A stretch of 33,890 bases of DNA, from NCBI GenBank assembly GCA_900753975.1, contig CAAEBC010000062.1:1-33890 (forward strand), given 5' to 3'. The position numbers were made by a program, and so were the translations under genes. Under the pieces are notes generated by a model that made no database searches, was not told the origin of the DNA, and saw nothing but the letters and a program-made list of their open reading frames with translations. The stretch is from Clostridia bacterium. GTDB lineage: Bacteria; Bacillota; Clostridia; TANB77; UBA1234. Positions 7,466-16,481 of the stretch are shown here, piece by piece. The number at the start of each line of letters is the position of its first letter. The first letter of the stretch is position 1.

Positions 7466-9240
7466 GGCATCGCCCCACTAACTTTAATTTTAATATTTCC
7501 ATCCATTGATATAACAGACATATCAACATCTGTTAATACTTTTTCTAATTTTAGTTTAGAAACAAAATAACCTAGTTGTGCATACTGTCCAGATTCTGCA
7601 TCCATCTCCACCCTACCATCTTGCACAGCGATAGATGTAACTTGTACATTTTCTGGAATAATAAACATAAGCTTACTCATAAAATTAGGTATTGAAAAAT
7701 TAGCAGTACGTGTAGTAACTTTCCCAAGAAGTTCTTGTAATTCTGATTTCCAAACTTTATATTTACCTGCTTGTTCATCTATTTTAGCAGCATCACTTTT
7801 GGCAGCATTTATCCAATTGTTAACGTCTACTTTATTTTTGTTTATTTCAGCAGACTTCTCTGAAATCACTTCATTTGTATAATACGATGCACCAGAATAA
7901 AGTGCAAATGTAAGCAAAACGGCTCCTGCTGTTCTGGCAAGCCATGCCTCTGTTGCTGTAAATCCTTTTGGCTTTTCTTCTTGTTCTATTCCTTCGCCAT
8001 CACCAATATCAATATTTGGTTGCGTAGCATCATCGGAAGTGTTTTCTACTATTTCGTCATTAAATTCAATATCTATCTTTTTCTTTTTAGCACCTGGTAA
8101 CTTACTGCTAAAAGATGAAAATTGATTCGTTAATTTTTTTAGTCCTGGTTTTGATTTTGCAAAATCAAAAATCTTTTCTTTTATCTCTTCGAATTTTTTT
8201 TGTAACAATTCAGTATTCATCATTGTTGCAGCACTACCAGAAATAAACTCAGTATCTTGATCATTAAATCCAAGTCCATTAAAAGCAAGGGCTATCGCTG
8301 TATTTACTTCCATTATATCTTTTAGATTATTCGAATCTTTTGGTAAAAAATAAGGTACTAATAATTGACAAGTCTTATCTGTAAAAAGTTCATGAAAGTA
8401 TAAATCCAGATTATTTATAATAATGCCTGTACCTGTTAGATATATTCTATTTATCAAAGGTAAATGTGGCTTTAAATCTTTTTCTATTCTTCCTCTTAAA
8501 TCATATAGCATAGGAACTATTAAATCCAAAATTTCTCTGTCTGAGTCTTCTAGTGAATAAACATCTTCTATATATGCTGAAACACCTTTACAAGCCTCAT
8601 AAGCTTTCGAATAAGAATTATACTTTTCAGCAAGTTTAGGCAAAACATCTTTCATTCCTATTGGATATGAAAGAATCTCTGCAATCTCACCACGTTCAAT
8701 AATTGTTACAACCGTTTCATCTTCGATATTTATTATAGCTACTTGATCATCTATTCCTTTATTTGCTAGTATATTTGTTATAGATGTTCCAAGAGGAGCT
8801 AAACTTGTTATCTTTTTATCTGAAAAATCTCTAAATACATTTGCTAAATCGGACTTATCTGTTGCTACACATATTGCTTTATACTTATCTGCATCACCAG
8901 TATTTTTTGAAAGTTTAAATTTCATTTCCATTACTGAAGGAATAAGTCCTTTTGAAGCACATGCATCAGCGAATCCACTTGTAACAAGTTCTTTTATATC
9001 TCTTTTATTAAGTCTGCTAAAAACATCTATTAATTCATATTTTTCACTTGTAATACTTGTAGCCAATTCGTCGTTTGCAGAATTAGTTTCTCCAATTATT
9101 TCTTCTATAGTTTCTTGCGTATTTTCGCTAAAACGTACACCATAAGACGCAAGTTTAAAAGAAGTGCCATTCTTATCAGAATCTAATTTTGCATATTTAA
9201 TTATATTGTTTTCAGTGTATATTCCCAAACAATTCGGCAT
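7462..9240 (-). CDS. Fused PilM-PilN protein
   Basis: The 592-residue product joins two normally separate subunits. Residues ~1-330 resemble the actin-like ATPase PilM, including a glycine-containing nucleotide-pocket motif (YLTGTG, ~280). A linker of ~90 acidic and basic residues follows. Residues ~435-592 look like PilN: a membrane helix (~440-458), a coiled coil, and a ferredoxin-like periplasmic-side domain. In other bacteria PilN's short cytoplasmic tail docks into PilM; here the two are covalently joined through a long linker. It overlaps pilO by 4 bp. The ATG follows GAAGGAG. Domain limits are estimates from sequence pattern. Confidence 0.8.
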   Translation of the reverse strand: MPNCLGIYTENNIIKYAKLDSDKNGTSFKLASYGVRFSENTQETIEEIIGETNSANDELATSITSEKYELIDVFSRLNKRDIKELVTSGFADACASKGLIPSVMEMKFKLSKNTGDADKYKAICVATDKSDLANVFRDFSDKKITSLAPLGTSITNILANKGIDDQVAIINIEDETVVTIIERGEIAEILSYPIGMKDVLPKLAEKYNSYSKAYEACKGVSAYIEDVYSLEDSDREILDLIVPMLYDLRGRIEKDLKPHLPLINRIYLTGTGIIINNLDLYFHELFTDKTCQLLVPYFLPKDSNNLKDIMEVNTAIALAFNGLGFNDQDTEFISGSAATMMNTELLQKKFEEIKEKIFDFAKSKPGLKKLTNQFSSFSSKLPGAKKKKIDIEFNDEIVENTSDDATQPNIDIGDGEGIEQEEKPKGFTATEAWLARTAGAVLLTFALYSGASYYTNEVISEKSAEINKNKVDVNNWINAAKSDAAKIDEQAGKYKVWKSELQELLGKVTTRTANFSIPNFMSKLMFIIPENVQVTSIAVQDGRVEMDAESGQYAQLGYFVSKLKLEKVLTDVDMSVISMDGNIKIKVSGAMP

Positions 9241-9276
9241 ACTCTTTACTCCTTCTCTCTTTAGTATATGCTAATT

Positions 9277-10095
9277 TTATTCTTCTGAATTTCCTGTAGG
9301 TGTTTCTACAGATTGGCCAAAATCAAATGCTTCAAATCTATATAAAAATGTAAGCATTTCGGAATATTTTAAATTTTGAGTTAACCACAAAGAATTATCA
9401 TAGCCAAGTAAAACACCAGAGTCATTAAACAGTTTTGCTACTGTATCTTCATCTGCTGTTTGATTAGACATCAAATTATACATTAATGTAAGAAATGCAC
9501 CTCTAGACATTTCACCACACATAGGCATTATTCCGTAATTTAAAGAAGCTGCATATTTAGTATTTCTTAAACTATACAAAACACTATTTTTATATTCTCT
9601 TTCTATTTTAGTGTCTTCGCTTAAAAGCATAGCCGCTCTATACCTTGCTAAATCCATATATAAATTAATATTTTTTAAATCTTCCCTTGTTAAAATGTTT
9701 GAATGCTCTGACATTGTAATTTTTGAATGTTCTATTAGTGTTGCAACATTTCTATATTGTGTAGGTGTTAATTTTTCAACTGACAAACCAATATATGAGT
9801 TTATATTGTCCATTATTCCCTCAATAGCACCATTATATAGTCCCTCAACACGTCCCTCTTGTACAATGCCTTTTTTAGCTGTAACACCCTTTAATCTTAA
9901 ATATTTTAATATTGTATCATAATAATCAGAAAGCGTAACATTTCTGCTAAGTTGTGCTTGAGTTTTTATAGGAGTCAATTTTTTGCTTAAAGCCCATTGA
10001 TAACCCGGTGTTCCCCACCAAGCTGCATAAGAAGTAGTTCCTATAAAAATAAAAAGTGTACATATTGTAATATATATAAATACATTTTTCTTCAT
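9277..10095 (-). CDS. Secreted SLH-domain-like protein, first gene of the pilus operon
   Basis: The 272-residue product starts with a signal peptide (MKKNVF... to about Ala24, cleavage near TSYA). The mature part has SLH-like segments: one near the mature N-terminus (GYQWALSKKLTP...) and one near the C-terminus with the typical 'GYDNSLWLTQNLKYSEML' pattern; a middle one is less clear. SLH domains bind secondary wall polymers, so this protein could anchor or gate the pilus at the wall; that is inference. I chose the ATG at 10093-10095 because it directly precedes the signal peptide and has AAGGTG upstream; a TTG 18 codons earlier is poorer. It is 36 bp upstream of the PilM-PilN gene. Confidence 0.65.
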   Translation of the reverse strand: MKKNVFIYITICTLFIFIGTTSYAAWWGTPGYQWALSKKLTPIKTQAQLSRNVTLSDYYDTILKYLRLKGVTAKKGIVQEGRVEGLYNGAIEGIMDNINSYIGLSVEKLTPTQYRNVATLIEHSKITMSEHSNILTREDLKNINLYMDLARYRAAMLLSEDTKIEREYKNSVLYSLRNTKYAASLNYGIMPMCGEMSRGAFLTLMYNLMSNQTADEDTVAKLFNDSGVLLGYDNSLWLTQNLKYSEMLTFLYRFEAFDFGQSVETPTGNSEE

Positions 10096-10169
10096 TTTCT
10101 CACACCTTTTTCTTAAAAGTCTTTGTCTTAGTATGCCAAAATCAAGCAATTGGTATACATTGTAAAAAT

Positions 10170-10198
10170 ATTATGTGCTCATAAATTGCCACTTTCAA
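10170..10198 (-). promoter_or_regulatory. Promoter of the main pilus operon
   Basis: On the minus strand TTGAAA (10193-10198) and CATAAT (10170-10175) are 17 bp apart. A second, overlapping candidate is TTGCAA (10231-10236) with TAAACT (10208-10213), also 17 bp apart, whose -35 abuts the inverted repeat at 10241. Either would drive the SLH-protein/pilMN/pilO/pilD unit. Confidence 0.5.
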
Positions 10199-10240
10199 AC
10201 TATAAATAGTTTATATGTTTGTCAGTAATTTTGCAACGTT

Positions 10241-10280
10241 TGTTACACAAAAATAATAATACTGTAACATTTCTGTAACA
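10241..10280. promoter_or_regulatory. Putative operator TGTTACA-N15-TGTAACA plus a third half-site
   Basis: Perfect 7-bp inverted arms at 10241-10247 and 10263-10269 are separated by 15 bp; a further TGTAACA lies at 10274-10280, 11 bp (one helical turn) from the second arm. The same arrangement precedes the pilin promoter at 1110-1138, so both ends of the pilus locus may share a regulator. Confidence 0.55.
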
Positions 10281-10310
10281 AAAGAGGAGTCCCTACGGAA
10301 CTCCTCTTTT
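10280..10310 (-). terminator. Intrinsic terminator of ileS
   Basis: An 11-bp stem (10280-10290 with 10300-10310) with a 9-nt loop ends in TTTT on either strand and sits 12 bp after the ileS stop. Its left end overlaps the third half-site of the pilus operator by one base. Confidence 0.8.
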
Positions 10311-10322
10311 AAAGCTTTTTTA

Positions 10323-13300
10323 TTAAGCTAATCTAACAAGTTTTATCATTACTTTTTCGCCGTTAATATCAAGCTCATTTTCACCTATGCCTGCTTCAAT
10401 TTTATCGGCTAACGTGTCGTCTGCAATTTCGTTTTTATTTCTTTCGATTATTTCTGCTAATTTATCATTTCCAGAATAATAAATCTCAATATGATTTTGA
10501 ACTTCAAATCCAGATTCTTTTCTTAAATTTTGAATCTTAGAAATTAACTCTCTTACAAATCCCTCTTCAATTAATTCAGGTGTAAGTTCAATATTTAAAA
10601 CAACAATCATATCGTCTTCTTGCATTGAAATATATTTTTCTGATTTTGTCGTTTCTATTAATAAATCTTCTTCTAAAAGTTCAACTTTAGCTTCACCAAT
10701 TTCAAGAACAACTTTGCTGTTTTCCTTTAGTTCTCTTACATAAGCTGTACCATCGCCCATTCTAAGCATTTGATTTATCTTAGGAAGTATTGCTCCAAAT
10801 TTAGGTCCAACTGTTTTTAAGTTTGGTTTAACGTTATATGAAACAAAGCTACTTGCATCATCAACAAATTCTAATTCTTTTACATTTAATTCTTCTTTAA
10901 TTATGTAATAATAATCTTCGTCTAATTTCTTTTTAGACTCTACATAAGCTTTAGACAAAACTTGTCTGTTTTTCATGCCAGAAACATTTCTGCAAGCTCT
11001 TCCTAGAGTAACTATTTTTAATACTGTCTCCATATTTTCTTCTAGTTTTTCATCAATATAATCTTCGTTTGCAACCGGAAAGTCACATAGATGAATACTT
11101 TCAGGAGCAGTTTTATCTAAATTAGTTACTAAGTTTTGATATATTTCTTCTGTCATAAATGGTACAAATGGTGCGCATACTTTTGCAAGTGTTACTAAGC
11201 ATGTATATAAAGTCATGTAAGCATTTATCTTATCTTGCTCCATACCATTTGCCCAGAATCTATCTCTTGATCTTCTTACATACCAGTTTGAAAGCTCATC
11301 TGTAAAATCTTGAATTGCTCTCGCACTCTCTGTTACTTTATAATCTGTCATTAATTCATCAACAGTTTTTACAAGAGTATTTAATTTTGATAAAGCCCAT
11401 TTATCCATTTGCGATAATTTATCATATTCTAGTTTGTAATCCATCGGATTAAAGTCGTCTATGTCTGCATATAAAACATAAAAAGCATAAGTATTCCAAA
11501 ATGTTCCTATAAACTTTCTTTGGTACTCACTTATTCCTTCTGGATAAAATCTTGTTGGAAGCCAAGGACTACTACTTGCACAGAAATACCATCTTACAGC
11601 ATCTGCACCTTGATTATCCAAAACTTGCCAAGGATCAACTACGTTTCCTTTATGTTTTGACATCTTTTGTCCATCTTTATCTTGAACATGTCCTAATACT
11701 AAACAATTTTCAAATGGTGATTTATCAAACAATAATGTTGAAATGGCCATAAGTGTATAGAACCAACCTCTTGTTTGGTCAATAGCTTCACTTATGAATT
11801 GGGCTGGGAAATGTTTGTGGAACAATTCCTTATTTTCAAATGGATAATGGTATTGTGCAAAAGGCATTGAACCAGAATCAAACCAGCAGTCTATTACATA
11901 AGGAACCCTATGCATTTCCTTTCCACATTTTTCGCACTTCATTGTTAATGGATCCAAATATGGTTTGTGTAATTCTATATCATCTGGAACGTTTTCACAT
12001 CTTTCTTTTAATTCTTCTCTACTTCCAATAACATCATAATGACCACATTCACATTCCCAAACTGGAAGTGGAGTTCCCCAATATCTAGAACGAGATAATC
12101 CCCAGTCAATAACATTTTCTAGGAAGTTTCCAAATCTTCCATCTTTAATATTTTCAGGCATCCAATTTACTGTATTATTGTTTGCTACTAATCTATCACG
12201 AAGAGCAGACATCTTTATAAACCAAGTATCAATTGCATAATAAAGAAGTGGTGTATCACATCTCCAGCAGAATGGATATGAATGTTCATAAGGAAGTGCT
12301 GCAAATAATAAGCCTCTATCTTCCAAATCTTTTAAAACAAGTTTATCTGCATCTTTTACAAATGTTCCTGCCCACTTTCCTGTTTCTTTGCTGAAGTTAC
12401 CTTGTTCATCAACTAATTGTACAAAAGGTAAATCATTATCTTTTCCAACTCTTGAGTCATCTTCACCAAAGGCAGGAGCTATATGAACTACACCTGTACC
12501 ATCTGTTAATGTAACATAGTTATCTGCTATTACATACCAAGCTTTTTTTTCTGGCTTTGCAAAATTATAAAGTGGCTCATACTCTGTTCCGTATAATTCA
12601 TCACCAATATATTTTGTAATTATCTCATACTCGCCTTTTATTACACTTGGAACTAATGCTTCTGCTAGTATATATTTTTTACCATCTTCGGCTTTTATTT
12701 TAACGTAAGTTTCCTTTGGATTAACACAAAGAGCAACATTTGATGGAAGTGTCCAAGGTGTAGTTGTCCAAGCTAAAATGTATGTATTTTCTTCATTTTT
12801 AACTTTAAATCTAGCAATACAAGATGTTTCTCTTACGTCTTTATATCCTTGAGCAACTTCATGTGAAGAAAGTGATGTGCCACATCTTGGGCAATAAGGA
12901 ACAATTTTATGTCCTTTATATAATAAACCTTTTTTGTGTATCTCTTTTAATGCCCACCATTCAGATTCTATATAATCATCATGATAAGTTACATAAGGGT
13001 CATCCATATCAGCCCAAAAGCCTACTCTATCACTCATTTGCTCCCATTCGTGTTTATATTTCCAAACACTTTCTTTACATTTTTGAATAAAAGGTTCAAC
13101 ACCATATTTTTCTATTTGAGGTTTGCCGTTTATTCCAAGCATTTTTTCAACTTCTAATTCAACAGGAAGTCCATGAGTATCCCAACCAGCTTTTCTTGGG
13201 ACTTCATAACCTTTCATCGTCCAAAATCTAGGAATAACATCTTTAAATACTCTTGTTTCGATATGTCCTATATGTGGCTTTCCATTTGCTGTTGGAGGTC

Positions 13301-13436
13301 CATCATAAAACATAAAAGTTGGATGACCTTCTCTTATTTTCAAACTTTTCTTGAAGATATCGTTCTTTTTCCAAAACTCGATAACTTCTTTTTCTCTTTC
13401 GACACTGTCTAAATTAGTTGAAACTTTTTTGTACAT
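10323..13436 (-). CDS. ileS: Isoleucyl-tRNA synthetase, long (type 2) form
   Basis: This 1037-residue class I synthetase charges tRNA-Ile. It carries the HIGH motif (KPHIGHIETR, ~55), an editing domain, the KMSKS loop written KMSKH (~594), and a long C-terminal anticodon-binding region. The length and N-terminal sequence (YDGPPTANGKPHIGH) fit the eukaryote-like IleRS2 class, which is generally insensitive to mupirocin; that property is known for the class and not shown here. The ribosome site is AAGGAGG. Expression is controlled by the upstream T-box. Confidence 0.97.
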   Translation of the reverse strand: MYKKVSTNLDSVEREKEVIEFWKKNDIFKKSLKIREGHPTFMFYDGPPTANGKPHIGHIETRVFKDVIPRFWTMKGYEVPRKAGWDTHGLPVELEVEKMLGINGKPQIEKYGVEPFIQKCKESVWKYKHEWEQMSDRVGFWADMDDPYVTYHDDYIESEWWALKEIHKKGLLYKGHKIVPYCPRCGTSLSSHEVAQGYKDVRETSCIARFKVKNEENTYILAWTTTPWTLPSNVALCVNPKETYVKIKAEDGKKYILAEALVPSVIKGEYEIITKYIGDELYGTEYEPLYNFAKPEKKAWYVIADNYVTLTDGTGVVHIAPAFGEDDSRVGKDNDLPFVQLVDEQGNFSKETGKWAGTFVKDADKLVLKDLEDRGLLFAALPYEHSYPFCWRCDTPLLYYAIDTWFIKMSALRDRLVANNNTVNWMPENIKDGRFGNFLENVIDWGLSRSRYWGTPLPVWECECGHYDVIGSREELKERCENVPDDIELHKPYLDPLTMKCEKCGKEMHRVPYVIDCWFDSGSMPFAQYHYPFENKELFHKHFPAQFISEAIDQTRGWFYTLMAISTLLFDKSPFENCLVLGHVQDKDGQKMSKHKGNVVDPWQVLDNQGADAVRWYFCASSSPWLPTRFYPEGISEYQRKFIGTFWNTYAFYVLYADIDDFNPMDYKLEYDKLSQMDKWALSKLNTLVKTVDELMTDYKVTESARAIQDFTDELSNWYVRRSRDRFWANGMEQDKINAYMTLYTCLVTLAKVCAPFVPFMTEEIYQNLVTNLDKTAPESIHLCDFPVANEDYIDEKLEENMETVLKIVTLGRACRNVSGMKNRQVLSKAYVESKKKLDEDYYYIIKEELNVKELEFVDDASSFVSYNVKPNLKTVGPKFGAILPKINQMLRMGDGTAYVRELKENSKVVLEIGEAKVELLEEDLLIETTKSEKYISMQEDDMIVVLNIELTPELIEEGFVRELISKIQNLRKESGFEVQNHIEIYYSGNDKLAEIIERNKNEIADDTLADKIEAGIGENELDINGEKVMIKLVRLA

Positions 13437-13497
13437 TTAAAATTCCTCCTTAAATTTATATATTTAATACATCTTTCGTGTTACATAGGAATTAAAC

Positions 13498-13738
13498 AAA
13501 AAGCACCTTGTCCAAATATACTTCGGACAAAGTGCTAAAACTTTGCTATACCACCTACATACTATCATATGAGCTCTCTATAACGTGAGAAACACGTCAA
13601 CACTTACCTTTTATTTCAGTGCCAAAACTCGGAGGTGATTTTCAGTAAAACTCTAGTCATCAAGCTTCCACCACTACTTGACTCTCTGCATACTTTCATC
13701 CTACCTACTCTCCTCTTCAAAGTCTTTACCTTTCAACT
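13498..13738 (-). promoter_or_regulatory. T-box riboswitch, Ile specifier, upstream of ileS
   Basis: The leader has the T-box layout on the minus strand: a stem I region with AGTA bend sequence, a specifier AUC (13637-13639) in a GAAAAUCACC context, the T-box core GTAGGTGGTA (near 13550-13560), and a terminator with a 12-bp near-perfect stem (13502-13513 with 13525-13536) followed by five T. AUC is an Ile codon, matching the ileS gene it precedes. Uncharged tRNA-Ile would stabilise the antiterminator. Confidence 0.92.
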
Positions 13739-13745
13739 GTCTATA

Positions 13746-13773
13746 ATTATATCACGTTTTTATGATTTGTAAA
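13746..13773 (-). promoter_or_regulatory. Promoter of the T-box-ileS transcript
   Basis: TTTACA (13768-13773) and TATAAT (13746-13751) on the minus strand have a 16-bp spacer, placing the start a few bases before the first conserved T-box sequences. It lies just past the yoeB stop codon. Confidence 0.7.
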
Positions 13774-13782
13774 TACCTAAAT

Positions 13783-14046
13783 TTAAAACTCATAATGTGA
13801 CCATAAGCTTATAATTCTAATTACTTTTTTATCTTCTAATACTTGATAAATTAGTCTATGTTGTATATTTATCCTTCTTGAAATAAAGCCCTCTAAATTT
13901 CCAACTAGTTTTTCATAAGGTGGTGGATTTTGAAAAGGGTTTTCTTTTATTATTTCAACTAACCTTTTTGCTTTACTTTCTAATTTATTTTCTTTTAACT
14001 TTTCGATATCTTTTAGAGCTCTTTTATGAAATTCTACTTTATACAA
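13783..14046 (-). CDS. yoeB: YoeB/Txe-family mRNA interferase toxin
   Basis: The 87-residue protein matches YoeB throughout: a RelE-fold toxin that cleaves mRNA in the ribosomal A site. The hallmark segments NPFQNPPPYEKL, GFISRRINIQHRLIYQV and the C-terminal SLWSHYEF are visible, including the Glu, Arg, His and Tyr positions used in catalysis. The start is TTG, immediately after the TAG of the antitoxin gene, with GGAG 6 nt upstream inside the antitoxin coding end; this gives tight translational coupling. It forms a module with the antitoxin gene. Confidence 0.93.
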   Translation of the reverse strand: MYKVEFHKRALKDIEKLKENKLESKAKRLVEIIKENPFQNPPPYEKLVGNLEGFISRRINIQHRLIYQVLEDKKVIRIISLWSHYEF

Positions 14047-14295
14047 CTACCACTCCACCTCATCTTCATCCACAAATTCTTTCTCTGAATCATTTGCTCT
14101 TTTCAATATTTCATCTTTTAAGCCTGGCACAGATTCAATGTATAAAGTTTCCATAAGACTATTGTAATCTTCTTCAGATAACACAACAGCATTTCCTTTT
14201 TTGGTTGAAATATTTATTGGTTCGTTATATTCAATAGCCGTCTCTAGCATTTCATATATATTTTTCCTAAAATTTGTTATATTTGTATTAGTCAT
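14047..14295 (-). CDS. yefM: YefM/Phd-family antitoxin
   Basis: This 82-residue antitoxin has the Phd/YefM N-terminal DNA-binding domain (NITNFRKNIYEML, then PINISTKKGNAVVLSEEDYNSL) and an acidic C-terminal tail that wraps the toxin. The family autoregulates with its toxin. Its promoter spacer contains repeated GTAC cores, which fits YefM operators whose core is TGTACA. GAGGAGG precedes the ATG. Confidence 0.93.
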   Translation of the reverse strand: MTNTNITNFRKNIYEMLETAIEYNEPINISTKKGNAVVLSEEDYNSLMETLYIESVPGLKDEILKRANDSEKEFVDEDEVEW

Positions 14296-14318
14296 TTTAA
14301 ACGCCTCCTCATAAGTAT

Positions 14319-14347
14319 ATTATACCGTACTTTAAAACGTACGTCAA
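14319..14347 (-). promoter_or_regulatory. yefM-yoeB promoter with embedded operator
   Basis: TTGACG (14342-14347) and TATAAT (14319-14324) are 17 bp apart on the minus strand. CGTAC occurs twice between them (from 14326 and from 14338). Binding of the YefM-YoeB complex there would block polymerase, as in the known E. coli system. Confidence 0.75.
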
Positions 14348-14439
14348 TATATTTATATGCCACTTCAACTTATTATATGCAAAAATACATTTAGAAAATC
14401 TTATGCTTTGCAAACTGTTAAGAAGTTTTTATAAAAATT

Positions 14440-14473
14440 AGTAATACCAAGCCGTAAAAAGCTTGGTATTACT
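14440..14473 (-). terminator. Intrinsic terminator of the RNase J gene
   Basis: A perfect 13-bp stem (14440-14452 with 14461-14473) with an 8-nt loop is followed on the minus strand by AATTTTTAT. It begins 7 bp after the stop codon of the RNase J gene. Confidence 0.85.
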
Positions 14474-14479
14474 ATATTT

Positions 14480-16441
14480 TTATATCTCCGAAATTATAGG
14501 AATAATCATCGGATTTCTCTTTGTTTTAACATATACAAAATCATGAAGTGTATCTTTTAATGTATTTTTTATTGTTGACCAATCTTTTGTTCCGTTAGCT
14601 TCAAATTTTGCTAAATCTTTGCAAAGTTCACTGCGCATCTCGCCCATCAAGTCTTCTGATTCTCTAACGTATACAAAACCTCTTGAAATAAGGTCTGGAC
14701 CTGCTAAAATTTTTCCAGTCTTTTTCTCCATAGCGATTACTACTATTATTAGTCCATCTTGAGATAGATGTTGTCTATCACGAAGAACGATATTACCTAC
14801 GTCGCCAACACCAAGACCATCTATAAATACTCTTCCTGCTGGCACACTTCCTGTAATCTTGCAAAAATCTCTATCAAGTTCTAACACTTTACCATTTACC
14901 AAAAGTGCAATATTTTCTTCTGGTATTCCAACTTTCATAGCAGTTTCAGCATGAGTTCTGATATGCCTATATTCGCCATGAACTGGTATAAAATATTTTG
15001 GTTTTACCAAAGATAAAATTAATTTTTGCTCTTCTTTGCAAGCATGTCCAGATACGTGAATATCTGCAAGTGCACTATATACAACTTCAACACCTAATTT
15101 ATATAAATCATCTATCACATTTGAAATTAATTTTTCGTTTCCTGGTATTGGTGAAGCTGATAATATAACTAAATCTTCGCTATTTAAAGTAACTTGTCTA
15201 TGCGAACCTGCAGCCATTCTTGAAAGACCTGCCATTGATTCGCCTTGACTACCTGTTGTAATAATTACTAATCTATCAGGTGTATAATCATCAATTTCAT
15301 CGATATCTATTAGCATACCTTCTGGTATATTTAAGTATCCTAAATCTTTCGCAATAGTCATTACATTAAGCATACTTCTACCACATATCGCAAGCTTTCT
15401 ATTATTTTTCATGGCAGAATAAACTATTTGTTGAACTCTATGCACATTTGAAGCAAATGTAGCAACTATTATCCTCTTTTTACAATCAGCAAAAATATTA
15501 TCAAATACTTTACCAACTGTACTTTCAGACATCGTAAAGCCTTCTCTTTCAGAGTTTGTGCTATCTGACATAAGTGCAAGCACACCTTGTTTTCCAAGCT
15601 CTGCAAGTCTTGCGAAATCCATTACCCTTCCATCAATAGGTGTGAAATCAACTTTAAAGTCACCTGTGTGCACAACTGTACCAACTGGTGTATGAATAGC
15701 AACCATAACAGAGTCTGCAATACTGTGAGTTGATTGAATAAACTCTATTTTAAAATTTTTTCCAAGTTCAATTATATCTCCTGCTTTAACACACTTTAGT
15801 GCTGTTCCTCTAACTAATTTATGCTCTTCCAATTTTGTTTTTATAAGTCCTAGTGTAAGTCTTGTCGCATATATTGGTGTGTTTATTTGTTTTAATACAT
15901 AAGGTATTGCTCCTATATGATCTTCGTGACCATGAGTAATTACCATGCCTTTAAGTTTTGCTTTATTTTTTTCTAGGTATGTTATATCTGGTATAACAAG
16001 GTCTACACCAAGCAAATCATCTTCCGGAAAAGCTACACCACAATCAAGTAAAAACATTTCATTTCCATATTCAAATACAGTCATATTTTTACCGATTTCT
16101 TCTAATCCACCAAGTGGAATTATTTTTAATCTTTCTCTTTTTAATCCACTAGTAGCCGGTGAGATAAGTCTTTTTTCTACAATTGGCTTTGATACTTTTT
16201 GGGCTTTATCTGACTCAGTTACTGCTTTTTCAACTTTCTTATCTGAAACTATCGATTTTTTCCTTGGTCTTCTTGTAGTTTCTTTCTTTTCAATCTTTAC
16301 TTCTCTTTTTTCTGTAACAATTTCTTCATTTAAATTTTCTACTTTTTTATCTTCTGTTTTCTTAGTGTAAGGTTTACGACTATAGTGCTTTCTGTACGGT
16401 CTATTTGTCTTAACCTCTTTTTCATTTATCTCGTCTGTCAA
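14480..16441 (-). CDS. rnjA: Ribonuclease J
   Basis: RNase J is a metallo-beta-lactamase-fold 5'-3' exonuclease and endonuclease of the mRNA decay machinery. The metal motif HGHEDH appears near residue 170, followed by the beta-CASP region and the C-terminal dimerisation domain. A basic N-terminal extension of about 100 residues (rich in Lys, Arg, Glu) precedes the catalytic core and is longer than in Bacillus RNase J1. I choose TTG at 16439-16441 as start because AAAGGAG sits 8 nt upstream; in-frame ATGs further upstream would place that site inside the coding region. The deacetylase gene lies 40 bp upstream and may share its transcript. Confidence 0.95.
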   Translation of the reverse strand: MTDEINEKEVKTNRPYRKHYSRKPYTKKTEDKKVENLNEEIVTEKREVKIEKKETTRRPRKKSIVSDKKVEKAVTESDKAQKVSKPIVEKRLISPATSGLKRERLKIIPLGGLEEIGKNMTVFEYGNEMFLLDCGVAFPEDDLLGVDLVIPDITYLEKNKAKLKGMVITHGHEDHIGAIPYVLKQINTPIYATRLTLGLIKTKLEEHKLVRGTALKCVKAGDIIELGKNFKIEFIQSTHSIADSVMVAIHTPVGTVVHTGDFKVDFTPIDGRVMDFARLAELGKQGVLALMSDSTNSEREGFTMSESTVGKVFDNIFADCKKRIIVATFASNVHRVQQIVYSAMKNNRKLAICGRSMLNVMTIAKDLGYLNIPEGMLIDIDEIDDYTPDRLVIITTGSQGESMAGLSRMAAGSHRQVTLNSEDLVILSASPIPGNEKLISNVIDDLYKLGVEVVYSALADIHVSGHACKEEQKLILSLVKPKYFIPVHGEYRHIRTHAETAMKVGIPEENIALLVNGKVLELDRDFCKITGSVPAGRVFIDGLGVGDVGNIVLRDRQHLSQDGLIIVVIAMEKKTGKILAGPDLISRGFVYVRESEDLMGEMRSELCKDLAKFEANGTKDWSTIKNTLKDTLHDFVYVKTKRNPMIIPIISEI

Positions 16442-16481
16442 AAAAAATTCTCCTTTCATTTTGCTGATTATCAAATGATAT

